64,000 nt of DNA from Actinocatenispora sp963805605. GTDB lineage: Bacteria; Actinomycetota; Actinomycetes; Mycobacteriales; Micromonosporaceae. The translations under genes and the position numbers were made by a program. Location of the stretch: positions 2,666,001-2,730,000 of the forward strand of contig CAWDUX010000002.1 in assembly GCA_963805605.1 (NCBI GenBank), in the 5' to 3' direction. This document shows positions 8,223 to 15,961 of this stretch, piece by piece. Below the pieces are notes generated by a model. That model was not told the origin of the DNA, ran no database searches, and worked only from the letters and a program-made list of their open reading frames with translations. The stretch's first letter is position 1, and each line of letters begins with the position of its first letter.

Positions 8223-8228
8223 CTGGTC

Positions 8229-8264
8229 GATGCCCAGGGGCGCCGTACGCCGCCCCTGGGCATC
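8229..8264 (+). terminator. Terminator hairpin of sulfur operon
   Basis: A perfect 14-bp stem (GATGCCCAGGGGCG/CGCCCCTGGGCATC) with an 8-nt loop lies 20 bp past the DUF1416 stop. There is no T-run, as is common in actinomycete terminators. Confidence 0.7.
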
Positions 8265-8355
8265 ACGCCTGCGCCTCGACCACGACCCACCACGTAAAAT
8301 CACCCTGATACACCGCCACCGCCACCGCCACGCGGCTCCCACCGGCGCGACGGGC

Positions 8356-8416
8356 GCATTTTCCCCGAAAGTTAAGAATTGTCGCGATTTGCGAATGGTA
8401 CTTTCGAGGAAAATGC
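8356..8416. repeat. 17-bp inverted repeat with AT-rich spacer
   Basis: Arms 8356-8372 and 8400-8416 match at 16 of 17 positions, separated by 27 nt. The block is AT-rich against a very GC-rich background and lies about 70 bp before the next gene. It could be an operator, a miniature element or a structured leader. Confidence 0.75.
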
Positions 8417-8483
8417 CCGCGTGGGTGTGCGGTGCGTGCGGTGCGTGGTCCCGACTGCGGGTGACTGGCCGGCGGCTGCCACG

Positions 8484-9311
8484 ATGGTCGGTGTGACGCG
8501 GCGACGATGGATTCTGGCAGCGGTGGTCGTCTGGGCGGTCGCTCTGGTGGTGCTCGCACTCATCGCGCACGGGAAACCGACCGTCGCGCAGCAGCAGAGT
8601 CCGGCCGCCGCGCGCCCGGCGGTCGACCATGGGATCGCCGCGGTACTGGCCGCGGTGGACCGGCGCACCGTCGTCGCGGTCGGCGCCTATCACCGGCTCG
8701 GCCGGTGCGACCTGTCTGCGGCCCGCGACGGGGTCGAGTACGCCCGCAACCTCGACCTGTACAGCACGCCCGGCCGGGCCGATTCGGTGCTGGACGGCAT
8801 CATCCGTGGCCTGCCGGCAGGTTTCCGTACCGTGCGGGTTCCGGTCCTGGGCAGTGCCGGACCGGTGGCGGTGGCCTGGCCGGATCCGTTCGTGAAGCTG
8901 ACCGTACGGCGGGTCGCCGACGATCCGGGCCATCTGCGTGCTGTCGCCGCCACCGGGTGCCGGCCGACCACGGGGCATCCGTACCCGCAGTTCCAGCAGG
9001 CGCCGACGGCCGACGAGCGCGCGACGGTACAGCGGGCTTTCGCGGTGCTGCACGTGACGCCGCGGACCTGGCGCCGGGACGCGCTGTCGTGCACCGCTCC
9101 CGGTGGTGTGGTCACGGTCCGCGCGGACGGTATGGCGGCCAGCAGCCTGAGCCCGTTGCCGGAGACGTTGCACGCGACGCCCGCCCCGTTGCCGGGCACG
9201 GTGGTGTCCGGCGGCGACACCCGGTACCTGTACCGGGATGGTGGTACCGGGCTGGTCGTCTCGGCAGATGCGGACCGGCTCACCGTGACCATGACGGCGC
9301 CCTGCCCATGA
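8484..9311 (+). CDS. Membrane-anchored protein of unknown function
   Basis: About 275 residues. RRRWILAAVVVWAVALVVLALI forms one N-terminal membrane segment, followed by an extracytoplasmic domain with conserved-looking Cys residues (GRCDLS, ATGCRP, LSCTAPG and the final APCP), possibly forming disulfides. No family is recognised. The frame is open from 8379, but ATG at 8484 (or GTG at 8493, with CACGAT 7 nt upstream) fits the membrane anchor better. The last codons lie in an imperfect 23-bp duplication (9285-9328). Confidence 0.7.
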   Translation: MVGVTRRRWILAAVVVWAVALVVLALIAHGKPTVAQQQSPAAARPAVDHGIAAVLAAVDRRTVVAVGAYHRLGRCDLSAARDGVEYARNLDLYSTPGRADSVLDGIIRGLPAGFRTVRVPVLGSAGPVAVAWPDPFVKLTVRRVADDPGHLRAVAATGCRPTTGHPYPQFQQAPTADERATVQRAFAVLHVTPRTWRRDALSCTAPGGVVTVRADGMAASSLSPLPETLHATPAPLPGTVVSGGDTRYLYRDGGTGLVVSADADRLTVTMTAPCP

Positions 9312-9328
9312 CCGTGACGGTGCCCTGC
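9285..9328 (+). repeat. Imperfect tandem duplication across a stop codon
   Basis: Two 21-bp copies (9285-9305 and 9308-9328) match at 18 positions. The upstream gene stops at 9309-9311 inside the second copy. Confidence 0.7.
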
Positions 9329-9350
9329 GGTCGACCGCTGCGCTGACCGG

Positions 9351-9388
9351 CGACCGGCCGGACCGGTGACCGCGACCGGCCGGACCGG
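9351..9388 (+). repeat. 16-bp direct repeat, period 22
   Basis: CGACCGGCCGGACCGG occurs exactly at 9351-9366 and 9373-9388, just upstream of the promoter of the 32-residue gene. Confidence 0.85.
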
Positions 9389-9393
9389 CTCGT

Positions 9394-9399
9394 TACACT
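9394..9399 (+). promoter_or_regulatory. -10 box for small membrane gene and nitrobindin
   Basis: TACACT ends 6 nt before the GTG at 9406, the leaderless arrangement. Confidence 0.4.
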
Positions 9400-9405
9400 C
9401 TTGCC

Positions 9406-9504
9406 GTGTTGGAGTTGGGGTTCGTGAGTCTGCTGGTGGTGCTGTTCGGGGTGCTCGCCGGGGTCTTCGGATACCTCGCAGTGCGACTGGGGAGGACACG
9501 GTGA
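9406..9504 (+). CDS. 32-residue single-span membrane protein
   Basis: A very short ORF: GTG start, a hydrophobic span (VSLLVVLFGVLAGVFGYLAV) and a basic end RLGRTR. Its stop overlaps the next start in GTGA (9501-9504), so it is coupled to the nitrobindin-like gene. A -10 box sits 6 nt upstream. The GTGA coupling and clean membrane-span composition argue that it is translated. Function is unknown. Confidence 0.65.
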   Translation: MLELGFVSLLVVLFGVLAGVFGYLAVRLGRTR

Positions 9505-10118
9505 ACAGCGGACCCACCGACAACGGGGCGGCGAAGCCGGGCCTGCCGCCGGGATTCCCGGCCGGGCCCGCGGTGGAGTACCCGTACGAGGAGACCCACG
9601 ACCTGAGGCACGGCCCGGACCTGCATCCGGCGCTGCTCGGGCTGCTGCCGTTCGTGGGTGTGTGGCGTGGCTGGGGCAAGGGCGGTTACCCGACCATCGG
9701 TGACTTCGACTACGCGCAGGAGGTGCGGTTCAGCCACGACGGTCGGCCGTTCCTGTTCTACGAGTCGCGGTCGTGGCTGGTGGACGAGCACGGTACGGCG
9801 ATCTGCCCGGCCGCCCGGGAGGTCGGCTGGTGGCGCCCGCAGGTGTCGGAGTCCGGTGCGCGCGACGGTGACGCGCTGGAGGTAGAGCTGGCCCACCCGA
9901 CCGGCATCATGGAGCTCTATCTGGGCCGGATGACCGGTATGCAGGTCGAACTTGCCACCGACGCGGTACTGCGTTCCGCCAGCGCGAAGGACGTCGCGGC
10001 GGGCAGCCGGCTGTACGGGATCGTGGACGGCGCGCTGCTCTATGCGTACGACATGACGGCGATGGGCCAGCCGGCGACCCCACACCTGTCCGCCAAACTC
10101 GACCGCGTAGCCGGCTGA
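9501..10118 (+). CDS. Nitrobindin-like heme-binding beta-barrel protein (FABP family)
   Basis: 205 residues. The family motif GxWxGxG appears as VGVWRGWGKGGYPTI, followed by FDYAQEVRFSHDGRPFLFYESRSW and a C-terminal region ending in LSAKLDRV, typical of nitrobindin/THAP4-like barrels. Some members bind ferric heme and isomerise peroxynitrite. The start is GTG 9501, overlapping the stop of the 32-residue gene. The IS630-bounded segment begins just 18 bp after its stop, so any downstream cotranscribed genes have been displaced. Confidence 0.88.
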   Translation: MNSGPTDNGAAKPGLPPGFPAGPAVEYPYEETHDLRHGPDLHPALLGLLPFVGVWRGWGKGGYPTIGDFDYAQEVRFSHDGRPFLFYESRSWLVDEHGTAICPAAREVGWWRPQVSESGARDGDALEVELAHPTGIMELYLGRMTGMQVELATDAVLRSASAKDVAAGSRLYGIVDGALLYAYDMTAMGQPATPHLSAKLDRVAG

Positions 10119-10138
10119 CCCTTGTTGCGCCATATCTA

Positions 10139-10168
10139 GTGCCGCATCAGGCAATGTTCGCCCCGTCG
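10139..10168 (+). repeat. Left outer inverted repeat
   Basis: 30 bp, preceded by TA at 10137-10138. It matches the inverse of 13175-13204 with 2 mismatches. The right end of the left element (ending at 11364) also resembles it imperfectly. Confidence 0.85.
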
Positions 10169-10222
10169 TGACGCGTCGTCCAGGTGCTGTGCCAGGTGGC
10201 ATCGGACCGTCAGAATGATCAT

Positions 10223-11355
10223 GTGGCTGAACGCGTGCAGGTCCGTGAGATCGATGACGACGAGGGCAGGCGGCTGCTGCGGATCATCCGCAGAGGCACT
10301 GGGTCCGTGGTGACCTGGCGGCGGGCCCAGATGGTGCTGCTGTCCGCACAGGGCATGCCGGTGGCGAAGATCGCCGAGGTGACGTTCACCAGCGCGGACC
10401 GGGTCCGGGACGTGATTCACAACTTCAACGCCGACGGCTTCGACTCGCTCTACCCCAAGTACAAGGGCGGCCGACCGAGGACGTTCACGCTCCCGGAACG
10501 CCGGGAGATCAAGAAGATCGCCAAGTCCAAGCCGGCCGAGCACGGCCTGCCGTTCTCGACCTGGAGCCTGGCCAAGCTGGCCGACTTCCTGGTCGCCGAG
10601 GGGGTGGTCGACGACATCAGCCACGAGGGCCTTCGGGTCCTGCTCCGCGAGGAGGGCGTGTCGTTTCAACGCGTGAAGACCTGGAAGACCTCCCGAGACC
10701 CGGACTACGCCGCCAAGAAGGCCCGGGTCGAGCACCTCTACGCGATCGCCGACGGCGAGGTCATACCCGAGGAGGGCGAGCCCGAAGTCATCTTTTGCAT
10801 GGACGAATTCGGCCCGCTCAACCTCCAGCCGCACCCCGGCCGGCAGTGGGCCGAACGCGGCGGCAAGGGCAAGGACCCCGACCGCGAGCCCAGACCCCGG
10901 CGGCGGGCCACCTACACCCGACCGCACGGCGTCCGGCACCTGTTCGCCGCCTACGACCTGGCCAAGGACCAGCTCTACGGCCACATCAAGAAGACCAAGA
11001 ACCGCTCCAAGTTCCTGGAGTTCTGCCTACCTGCGCTCGCTGCACCCGGCGGACGTGCGCATTGCGATCATTTGCGACAACTACTCGCCGCACCTGACGA
11101 CGAAGCGGTGCCAGCGGGTCGCGCACGTGGGCCGCGGCGAACAACGTCGAGATCGCCTACACCCCGACCAACAGCTCCTGGCTCAACCGGATCGAGGCCC
11201 AGTTCACCGCCCTGCGCTACTTCGCCCTCGACGGCACTGACCACCCCAGCCACAAGGCCCAGGGCAGCATGATCCGCCGCTACATCATCTGGCGGAACAA
11301 GCACGCCGCCGACGAACGCCTACGCGAAGTCGTCGCCAGGGCGAACGTTGCTTGA
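10223..11355 (+). pseudogene. IS630-family transposase, two frameshifts
   Basis: DDE transposase related to IS630: an N-terminal helix-turn-helix region (RAQMVLLSAQGMPVAKIAEV), then first Asp in FCMDEFGPLNLQP, second in IICDNYSPHL, and Glu in TPTNSSWLNRIEAQF. The three parts lie in three frames. The frame shifts at about 11024-11028 (two bases apparently missing in TTCTGCCTACCTG) and at about 11124, then runs to TGA at 11353-11355. The start GTG at 10223 aligns with the ATG of the second copy. The right terminal repeat ends at 11364. Programmed frameshifting seems unlikely at two sites, so it is called broken. Confidence 0.85.
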
Positions 11356-11389
11356 ATGCGGCACTGGAAGCGTCACCCCTCCTGGCGGT

Positions 11390-12259
11390 TCAGCGATTGA
11401 AGTAGAAGCCTGCGTCGAGGTCGGCGAGCAGGGTGGGGTGGGTCGGCTCCCAGCCGAGCAGTTCGCGGGTCGCCTGGTTCGGCATCTTGACATCGATGCC
11501 GATGAAGGGGAAGGCCTTGAAGTGCTCGGCTGCCTGCTCCGCCGACATGCTGACCGCCTCGATGCCTAGGTGGCGGGCGACGGACTCGGCGATGGTGCGG
11601 ACCGGGACGCCGGCCTCGGTGGCGCCGGTGACCTGCGAGCCGGCTGGGGCCTTATCCAGTGCGAGCGCCCAGACGCGGGCGACGTCGAGGGTGTGGCCCG
11701 TGGCCCAGGTGTTGGCGCCGTCCCCGAGGTAGCCGGCGACGCCGGTCTGGCGGGCGATCCGGAGGTACTGCGGGATGAACCCGTTCCGGTCGCGCTCGCT
11801 GTGGGTGACGTTCGGGACCGCGACCAGGACGGTGCGCACGCCGCGCCCGGTGTACCCGTGGATGGCGAGTGCGACCTTGGCGCGGGGGTTGGGGTGGTTC
11901 ACCAGGTCCTCGACGCGGCCCATGCCGATGCCGAGGAAGGCCTTGCCGGTGTCGAGGAGTTCGCCGCAGATCGCGTGGACGACCTCTTCGTCCTGCGCGG
12001 CGACCTCGGCGAAGCGACCGGACGCGATGCCCTCGTGCTGGAAGCCGAGGTGGACGACCGCGTCGGCGTCGCGGGCGGCCTCGCGCAGCCCGTCGAGGTC
12101 GGTCAGGTCCCCGCGGCGGTCCTCGGCGCCCATCGCCCTGACGGTCGCGGCCGCCTCGTCGGAACGGGCGAGGCCGACGACGTCGTGACCTGCGTGGATG
12201 AGCTCGGGAACAACGGCGGAGCCGATGTGGCCGCTGGCGCCGGTGACGAAGACGCGCAT
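11390..12259 (-). CDS. SDR-family NAD(P)-dependent oxidoreductase
   Basis: 289 residues with a Rossmann fold opening MRVFVTGASGHIGSAVVPEL (GxxGxxG), then DRRGDLTDLDGL for the adenine-site acid and AVVHLGF. It resembles the extended/atypical SDR group of NAD-dependent epimerases; no clear YxxxK active site is seen, so the reaction cannot be named. It is divergent from a TetR gene with a shared palindromic operator, so it is probably the regulated target. It lies inside the IS630-bounded segment and can be regarded as cargo. Confidence 0.85.
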   Translation of the reverse strand: MRVFVTGASGHIGSAVVPELIHAGHDVVGLARSDEAAATVRAMGAEDRRGDLTDLDGLREAARDADAVVHLGFQHEGIASGRFAEVAAQDEEVVHAICGELLDTGKAFLGIGMGRVEDLVNHPNPRAKVALAIHGYTGRGVRTVLVAVPNVTHSERDRNGFIPQYLRIARQTGVAGYLGDGANTWATGHTLDVARVWALALDKAPAGSQVTGATEAGVPVRTIAESVARHLGIEAVSMSAEQAAEHFKAFPFIGIDVKMPNQATRELLGWEPTHPTLLADLDAGFYFNR

Positions 12260-12284
12260 GAGGATCTCCCTGGAAAGTGATGCG

Positions 12285-12323
12285 ACTTGGTAACGTCACG
12301 CTAGCACGGTGACGATACCAAGT
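12285..12323. promoter_or_regulatory. Palindromic operator between SDR and TetR genes
   Basis: Arms ACTTGGTAACGTCAC (12285-12299) and GTGACGATACCAAGT (12309-12323) match at 14 of 15 positions around a 9-bp spacer. The right arm overlaps the predicted -35 region of the TetR gene and lies in the leader/promoter of the SDR gene. It is the expected type of TetR binding site. Confidence 0.75.
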
Positions 12324-12332
12324 CACGTCACC

Positions 12333-12338
12333 TAGGAT
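12333..12338 (+). promoter_or_regulatory. -10 box for TetR gene
   Basis: TAGGAT, with TGACGA 17 bp upstream at 12310-12315. It lies 7 nt before ATG 12346 and therefore favours that start over ATG 12337. Confidence 0.45.
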
Positions 12339-12345
12339 GGTCCTC

Positions 12346-12921
12346 ATGGCGCGATGGGAACCGAACGCACGGGAACGGCTGGTCCGCGCCGCAGTCGAAT
12401 TGTTCGCGGAGCAGGGGTACGAGGCGACGACGGTCAACGAGATCGCCGAGCGGGCCGGAGGGCTGACCAAGACCACGTTCTTCCGGCACTTCACCGACAA
12501 GCGCGAGGTGCTGTTCGCCGGCCAGGAGATCCACAGCCGGATCACGGCCGAGGCGATCGCCGAGGCGCCCGAAGCGGCCACGCCTCTGGAAACGGTCGGC
12601 CTGGCGCTGGACGGACTCGCTTCCTCGTTCACGGAGGACCGGCGTGACATCGGGCGGCGGCTTCGGGCGGCCATCGCGAACAGCGCGGAACTGCAGGAGC
12701 GCTCCGCCTCCAAGCGGGCGGCGCTCTCCGAGGCGATGGCGCAGGCGCTTCGCACGCGCGGTGTCTCGGAACTCGTCGCCGATCTCGCGGCCGAACTGGG
12801 CGCGCGTGCCTTCTACGGCGCGTTCGACCGGTGGACGTCGGCAGCGGATCCGCGGACTCTCGTCGAGTACGCGCGAGAGGCGTTCGGTGAGTTGAAGACC
12901 GCTGTGTCCGTGCTCGAATAG
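12346..12921 (+). CDS. TetR/AcrR-family repressor
   Basis: 191 residues. The N-terminal DNA-binding domain reads ERLVRAAVELFAEQGYEATT, then VNEIAERAGGLTKTTFFRHF with DKREVLFAG, a standard TetR helix-turn-helix. The C-terminal helical domain would bind a ligand, identity unknown. ATG 12346 is favoured by the -10 box; ATG 12337 is an alternative adding three residues. It is divergent from the SDR gene and very likely controls it and itself through the palindrome at 12285-12323. Both genes lie between two IS630 copies. Confidence 0.9.
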   Translation: MARWEPNARERLVRAAVELFAEQGYEATTVNEIAERAGGLTKTTFFRHFTDKREVLFAGQEIHSRITAEAIAEAPEAATPLETVGLALDGLASSFTEDRRDIGRRLRAAIANSAELQERSASKRAALSEAMAQALRTRGVSELVADLAAELGARAFYGAFDRWTSAADPRTLVEYAREAFGELKTAVSVLE

Positions 12922-12937
12922 CCCGCCTGGCCGGGAT

Positions 12938-13206
12938 GCGGCACTGTCCGATACGCGGCGCCGCGCGCAGTGCTGGTGAAGATGATCGTCGCGACCGGCT
13001 TCGCCGGGAGCAGCATCATCTGGGCCCGCCGCCGGGTCACCACCGAGCCGCTGCCCCTGCGCACGATTCGCACCAGCCGACGACCCTCGTCGCCATCGAT
13101 CTCCCGAACTTCAACCAATTCCGCCATATGCCAAGTCTGATTACATCCCCCCCGCCGGGCAGGGGTCACCATACCGACGGGGCAAACGTTGCCTGATGCG
13201 GCACTA
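12938..13206 (-). pseudogene. IS630-family transposase remnant
   Basis: Reading leftward from ATG at 13127, MAELVEVREIDGDEGRRLVR and the following VVTRRRAQMMLL match the N-terminus of the transposase at 10223, then homology breaks down near 12965. The outer inverted repeat 13175-13204 is well conserved. The inner end carries a short GCGGCACTG match at 12938-12946. Only about 50 codons of the transposase remain. Confidence 0.8.
13175..13204 (-). repeat. Right outer inverted repeat
   Basis: Inverse of 10139-10168 with 2 mismatches, followed by TA at 13205-13206. Confidence 0.85.
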
Positions 13207-13240
13207 GAGATCCCGGTCGAGATCTGGAGACACCGGCCGG

Positions 13241-14113
13241 CTAGAGGGAGTAGCCGAGCAGTTCCCGCAGGGTGTCCGACTGAGGGGCGTCGGCGAGCTT
13301 CGCGCCGTCGAGTTCGCGTACCGCGACGATGCCCCGCACGCTGGAGGTCAGCCAGACGCCGGTGGCGCGTTCCAGTTCCGCCGGCCGGACCATCCGTTCG
13401 GCGGTGTGCCAGCCGAGCGTGCCGACATGGTCGAGCAGCCAGCGCGCGGTGGTGCCGCCCAGGATGCCGGTCGATTCTGGCACCGTGTACAGGGTGCGGT
13501 TCTCCAGCCAGACGAGGGTGGAGGTGGGGGCCTCCAACAGGTAGCCGTCGGAGGAGACCCACAGGGCGTCGTCCAGGCCGGCGGCGGCGGCCCAGCGCTG
13601 GCAGGCCATGTTGACTGCGTACGACAAGGATTTGACGCCACCGAGTAACCACGGCGCCGACGAGCGGGTGCCAGCGGCAGTACCGAGAGTGATGGTGCCG
13701 AGTTTGAGTCCGTCCCGGCGTGCTTGCCGTACCCGGTCCGGGACCGCGGTGATGGTCGCGAAGCAGGTGCTGTGGCCACCGTCCTCGGGGCCCCGGGTGC
13801 AGACCAGCTTCAGCGCCGCCTCGGGTACCGGGCCGTCCGGCCCGAACTGCGAACCGGCGGCCGAACGCCATGCGGCGCAGGCCTGGTCGGCCAGTTCGGT
13901 CAGCGCCGTACGGGAGGGTATGTCCAGCTCCAGGCGGGATGCGGAGCGCACCATCCGGTCGAGGTGGGCGTCCAGTAGCCAGGGCTCACCGGCCCGTACA
14001 TGGGCGGTCTCGAAGACCCCGTCGCCGCGGGTCACGCCGAGATCGTCGGCCCGGAGCAGAGGGGTTGTGGCAGGGATGACTCCGCGACCCAGAACCGCGA
14101 CCACACGTTCCAC
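13241..14113 (-). CDS. Class IV aminotransferase / aminodeoxychorismate lyase-like
   Basis: 290 residues of the PLP fold-type IV family (PabC, BCAT, DAAT). RADDLGVTRGDGVFETAHV is the N-terminal signature; the PLP lysine is in LLGGVKSLSY; LLEAPTSTLVWLEN and GILGGTTARWLL form the C-terminal cofactor region. PabC (4-aminobenzoate for folate) is the likely role, but branched-chain or D-amino acid transaminases share these motifs. GTG at 14113 is preferred over the frame start at 14197, because TAGGGT lies 8 nt upstream and the family N-terminus begins there. Its stop lies about 35 bp past the IS630-bounded segment. Confidence 0.82.
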   Translation of the reverse strand: MERVVAVLGRGVIPATTPLLRADDLGVTRGDGVFETAHVRAGEPWLLDAHLDRMVRSASRLELDIPSRTALTELADQACAAWRSAAGSQFGPDGPVPEAALKLVCTRGPEDGGHSTCFATITAVPDRVRQARRDGLKLGTITLGTAAGTRSSAPWLLGGVKSLSYAVNMACQRWAAAAGLDDALWVSSDGYLLEAPTSTLVWLENRTLYTVPESTGILGGTTARWLLDHVGTLGWHTAERMVRPAELERATGVWLTSSVRGIVAVRELDGAKLADAPQSDTLRELLGYSL

Positions 14114-14121
14114 GGCTACCG

Positions 14122-14127
14122 ACCCTA
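14122..14127 (-). promoter_or_regulatory. -10 box for aminotransferase gene
   Basis: TAGGGT on the minus strand, 8 nt before GTG 14113; supports the shorter start. Confidence 0.35.
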
Positions 14128-14298
14128 TCCGTTGCTGGGATGCACTCTGCGCGACGGTCCCCCCGGTCGTCGCGGCAGATCCTACCGGCGAGAGCATAAC
14201 CCTCCGTGTCCTTGACGGCTATTTGTGACCAGACGCCCGAATGTGACATTACGGTCGGTGTCCGGCTTCGGTGGCCGCCAGTCGGACGCCGGCGTGCC

Positions 14299-14304
14299 TA
14301 TGAT
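14299..14304 (+). promoter_or_regulatory. -10 box for Fur-family gene
   Basis: TATGAT, 7 nt before ATG 14312, suggests a leaderless transcript beginning at that start. Confidence 0.45.
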
Positions 14305-14311
14305 CGGAGGC

Positions 14312-14803
14312 ATGTCCGCTGACACCGCGCCGTCGCTCGCGGACGTGCTGCGCGCCCGCGGTTTGCGGCTCACCGCGCAACGGCAGCTGATCCTGGAGGC
14401 TGTCCAGCGACTCGGGCACGCCACCCCCGAGCAGGTACACCAGGCGGTCTGCCGGACCGCGGCCGGTGTCAACATCACCACCATCTACCGAACCCTGGAA
14501 CTGCTCGAAGGTCTCGGCCTGGTCACGCACACCCATCTGTCGCACGGGGCGCCGACCTACCACGTACCCGGCGAACGTTCCCACCTGCACCTGGTCTGCC
14601 ACCGCTGTGGCGCGATCGACGAGGCGCCGCTGGAACTGATGCGGCCGCTGTCGGAGAAACTGCGCGACGGCCGCGGCTTCCAGATCGACATCGGGCACAT
14701 GGCACTGTTCGGTACCTGCGCCCGTTGCGCCGACGCCGATTGTGTCCCGCCCGCCGACCGCGCCGAGCCGGTCGACTGTGCCCAGCCCGAGGAGACTTCG
14801 TGA
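14312..14803 (+). CDS. Fur-family metal-responsive regulator
   Basis: 163 residues. The winged helix spans about 10-85 (LRLTAQRQLILEAVQRLGHA, VNITTIYRTLELLEGLGLV). The metal-binding and dimer region holds HLHLVCHRCG, and CARCA near the end completes a CxxC...CxxC structural zinc site. The family includes Fur, Zur, Nur and PerR; an actinomycete member near glnR and ygfZ could be a nickel regulator (Nur-like), but metal choice cannot be read safely from sequence alone. The start is fixed by TATGAT 7 nt upstream. The stop overlaps ygfZ in GTGA (14800-14803). Confidence 0.88.
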   Translation: MSADTAPSLADVLRARGLRLTAQRQLILEAVQRLGHATPEQVHQAVCRTAAGVNITTIYRTLELLEGLGLVTHTHLSHGAPTYHVPGERSHLHLVCHRCGAIDEAPLELMRPLSEKLRDGRGFQIDIGHMALFGTCARCADADCVPPADRAEPVDCAQPEETS

Positions 14804-15921
14804 ACACCTCCACGCCACAGCGCGCCGCGGGTTCGCCGTTGCTGGGCCTGCCCGGCGCGGTGGCCGCCGATCCGACCGGCCCGGACCCCGGTGTCGCCGC
14901 CCACTACGGCGATCCGATGCGCGAACAGCGCACCCTGGCCGGGCGGGCGGGGCTGGTCGACCGGGGGAACCGGGACGTGCTGCGGATCTCCGGCGCCGAC
15001 CGGCACAGCTGGTTGCACAGCCTGGCCACCCAGCATCTGGACCGGCTCGGGACCGGCGCCGGCACCGAACTGCTGCTGCTCTCGCCGCAGGGCCACATCG
15101 AACATCACGCCCTGGTCGCGGAGTACGCCGACGCGGTCTGGCTGGACACCGAGCCCGGCGCGGGCGCGGCCCTGCTCGCCTTCCTGACCAGCATGCGTTT
15201 CATGCTGCGGGTGGAGCCGGTCGAGGTGACCGCGGAGCATGCCGTACTCAGCCTGGTCGGCCCGGCGGCACCGACGGCGCTGGCCGCACTGGACGTGGCG
15301 GTACCCGACCCGGCCGTGGTGGGTGCGACACCGGACGCCAAGTTCGCCGCCGGTGCGATACCGCCCCGCCCCACCTCCAGCTACCCGGTGGTGGCCCTGC
15401 CCGGTGGCGGTTTCGTCCGTCGCCGCCCGCCGTTCGACACGGCGGAGGTGATCGACCTGGTGGTGCCCCGCGACTCGGTGCCGGAGCTGGCGCGGCGGCT
15501 GCGCGACGCCGGGGTGCCGGCCGCCGGGCTGTGGGCGTACGAGGCACTGCGGGTCGCGGCCCGGCAGCCGCGCGTCGGGCACGACACCGACCGCCGGACC
15601 ATCCCGGCAGAGGTCGGCTTCCTCGCCCCGGCGGTACATCTGGACAAGGGCTGCTACCGCGGCCAGGAGACCGTCGCGCGGGTACACAACCTGGGCCGGC
15701 CGCCGCGTCGTACGGTGCTGTTGCACCTGGACGGTGCCGCGGAAGAACTGCCGCCGGCCGGTACGCCGGTGCTGCGCGACGAGCGTCAGGTGGGTGTCGT
15801 CGGTACGGCGGTGCGCCACTTCGAGCTGGGCCTGATCGCACTGGCGCTGGTGAAACGGAATGTCGCGGCCGACGTGACCCTCCAGGTCGGTACCGCGAAC
15901 GCGGCGATCGACCCGGACTGA
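14800..15921 (+). CDS. ygfZ: Folate-binding protein YgfZ (CAF17/IBA57-like)
   Basis: 373 residues with the glycine-cleavage T-protein fold and the diagnostic motif KGCYRGQETVARVHNLGRPP, Cys285 being the conserved Cys. YgfZ assists Fe-S cluster assembly or repair in some enzymes and binds tetrahydrofolate. The start is GTG 14800, overlapping the Fur stop, so the two are coupled: a metal regulator together with an Fe-S maintenance factor. The folate link also fits the nearby aminotransferase. Confidence 0.92.
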   Translation: MNTSTPQRAAGSPLLGLPGAVAADPTGPDPGVAAHYGDPMREQRTLAGRAGLVDRGNRDVLRISGADRHSWLHSLATQHLDRLGTGAGTELLLLSPQGHIEHHALVAEYADAVWLDTEPGAGAALLAFLTSMRFMLRVEPVEVTAEHAVLSLVGPAAPTALAALDVAVPDPAVVGATPDAKFAAGAIPPRPTSSYPVVALPGGGFVRRRPPFDTAEVIDLVVPRDSVPELARRLRDAGVPAAGLWAYEALRVAARQPRVGHDTDRRTIPAEVGFLAPAVHLDKGCYRGQETVARVHNLGRPPRRTVLLHLDGAAEELPPAGTPVLRDERQVGVVGTAVRHFELGLIALALVKRNVAADVTLQVGTANAAIDPD

Positions 15922-15961
15922 GCCGGGCGCGGTGGCGGCCTCCCGTGGCAGGATCACCGGC

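Larger units (their letters stand above)
10137..13206. mobile_element. Composite IS630-type segment bounded by inverted repeats
   Basis: The 3.07-kb segment begins with TA and the 30-mer GTGCCGCATCAGGCAATGTT... (10139-10168) and ends with its inverted copy (13175-13204) followed by TA; the arms match at 28 of 30 positions. IS630/Tc1-type elements duplicate a TA target, so the outer ends look like one insertion. Inside are a frameshifted IS630 transposase, an SDR gene, a TetR gene and a second transposase fragment in inverse orientation. The two transposase N-termini are clearly diverged, so the module is probably old or made from two related elements. Confidence 0.7.
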
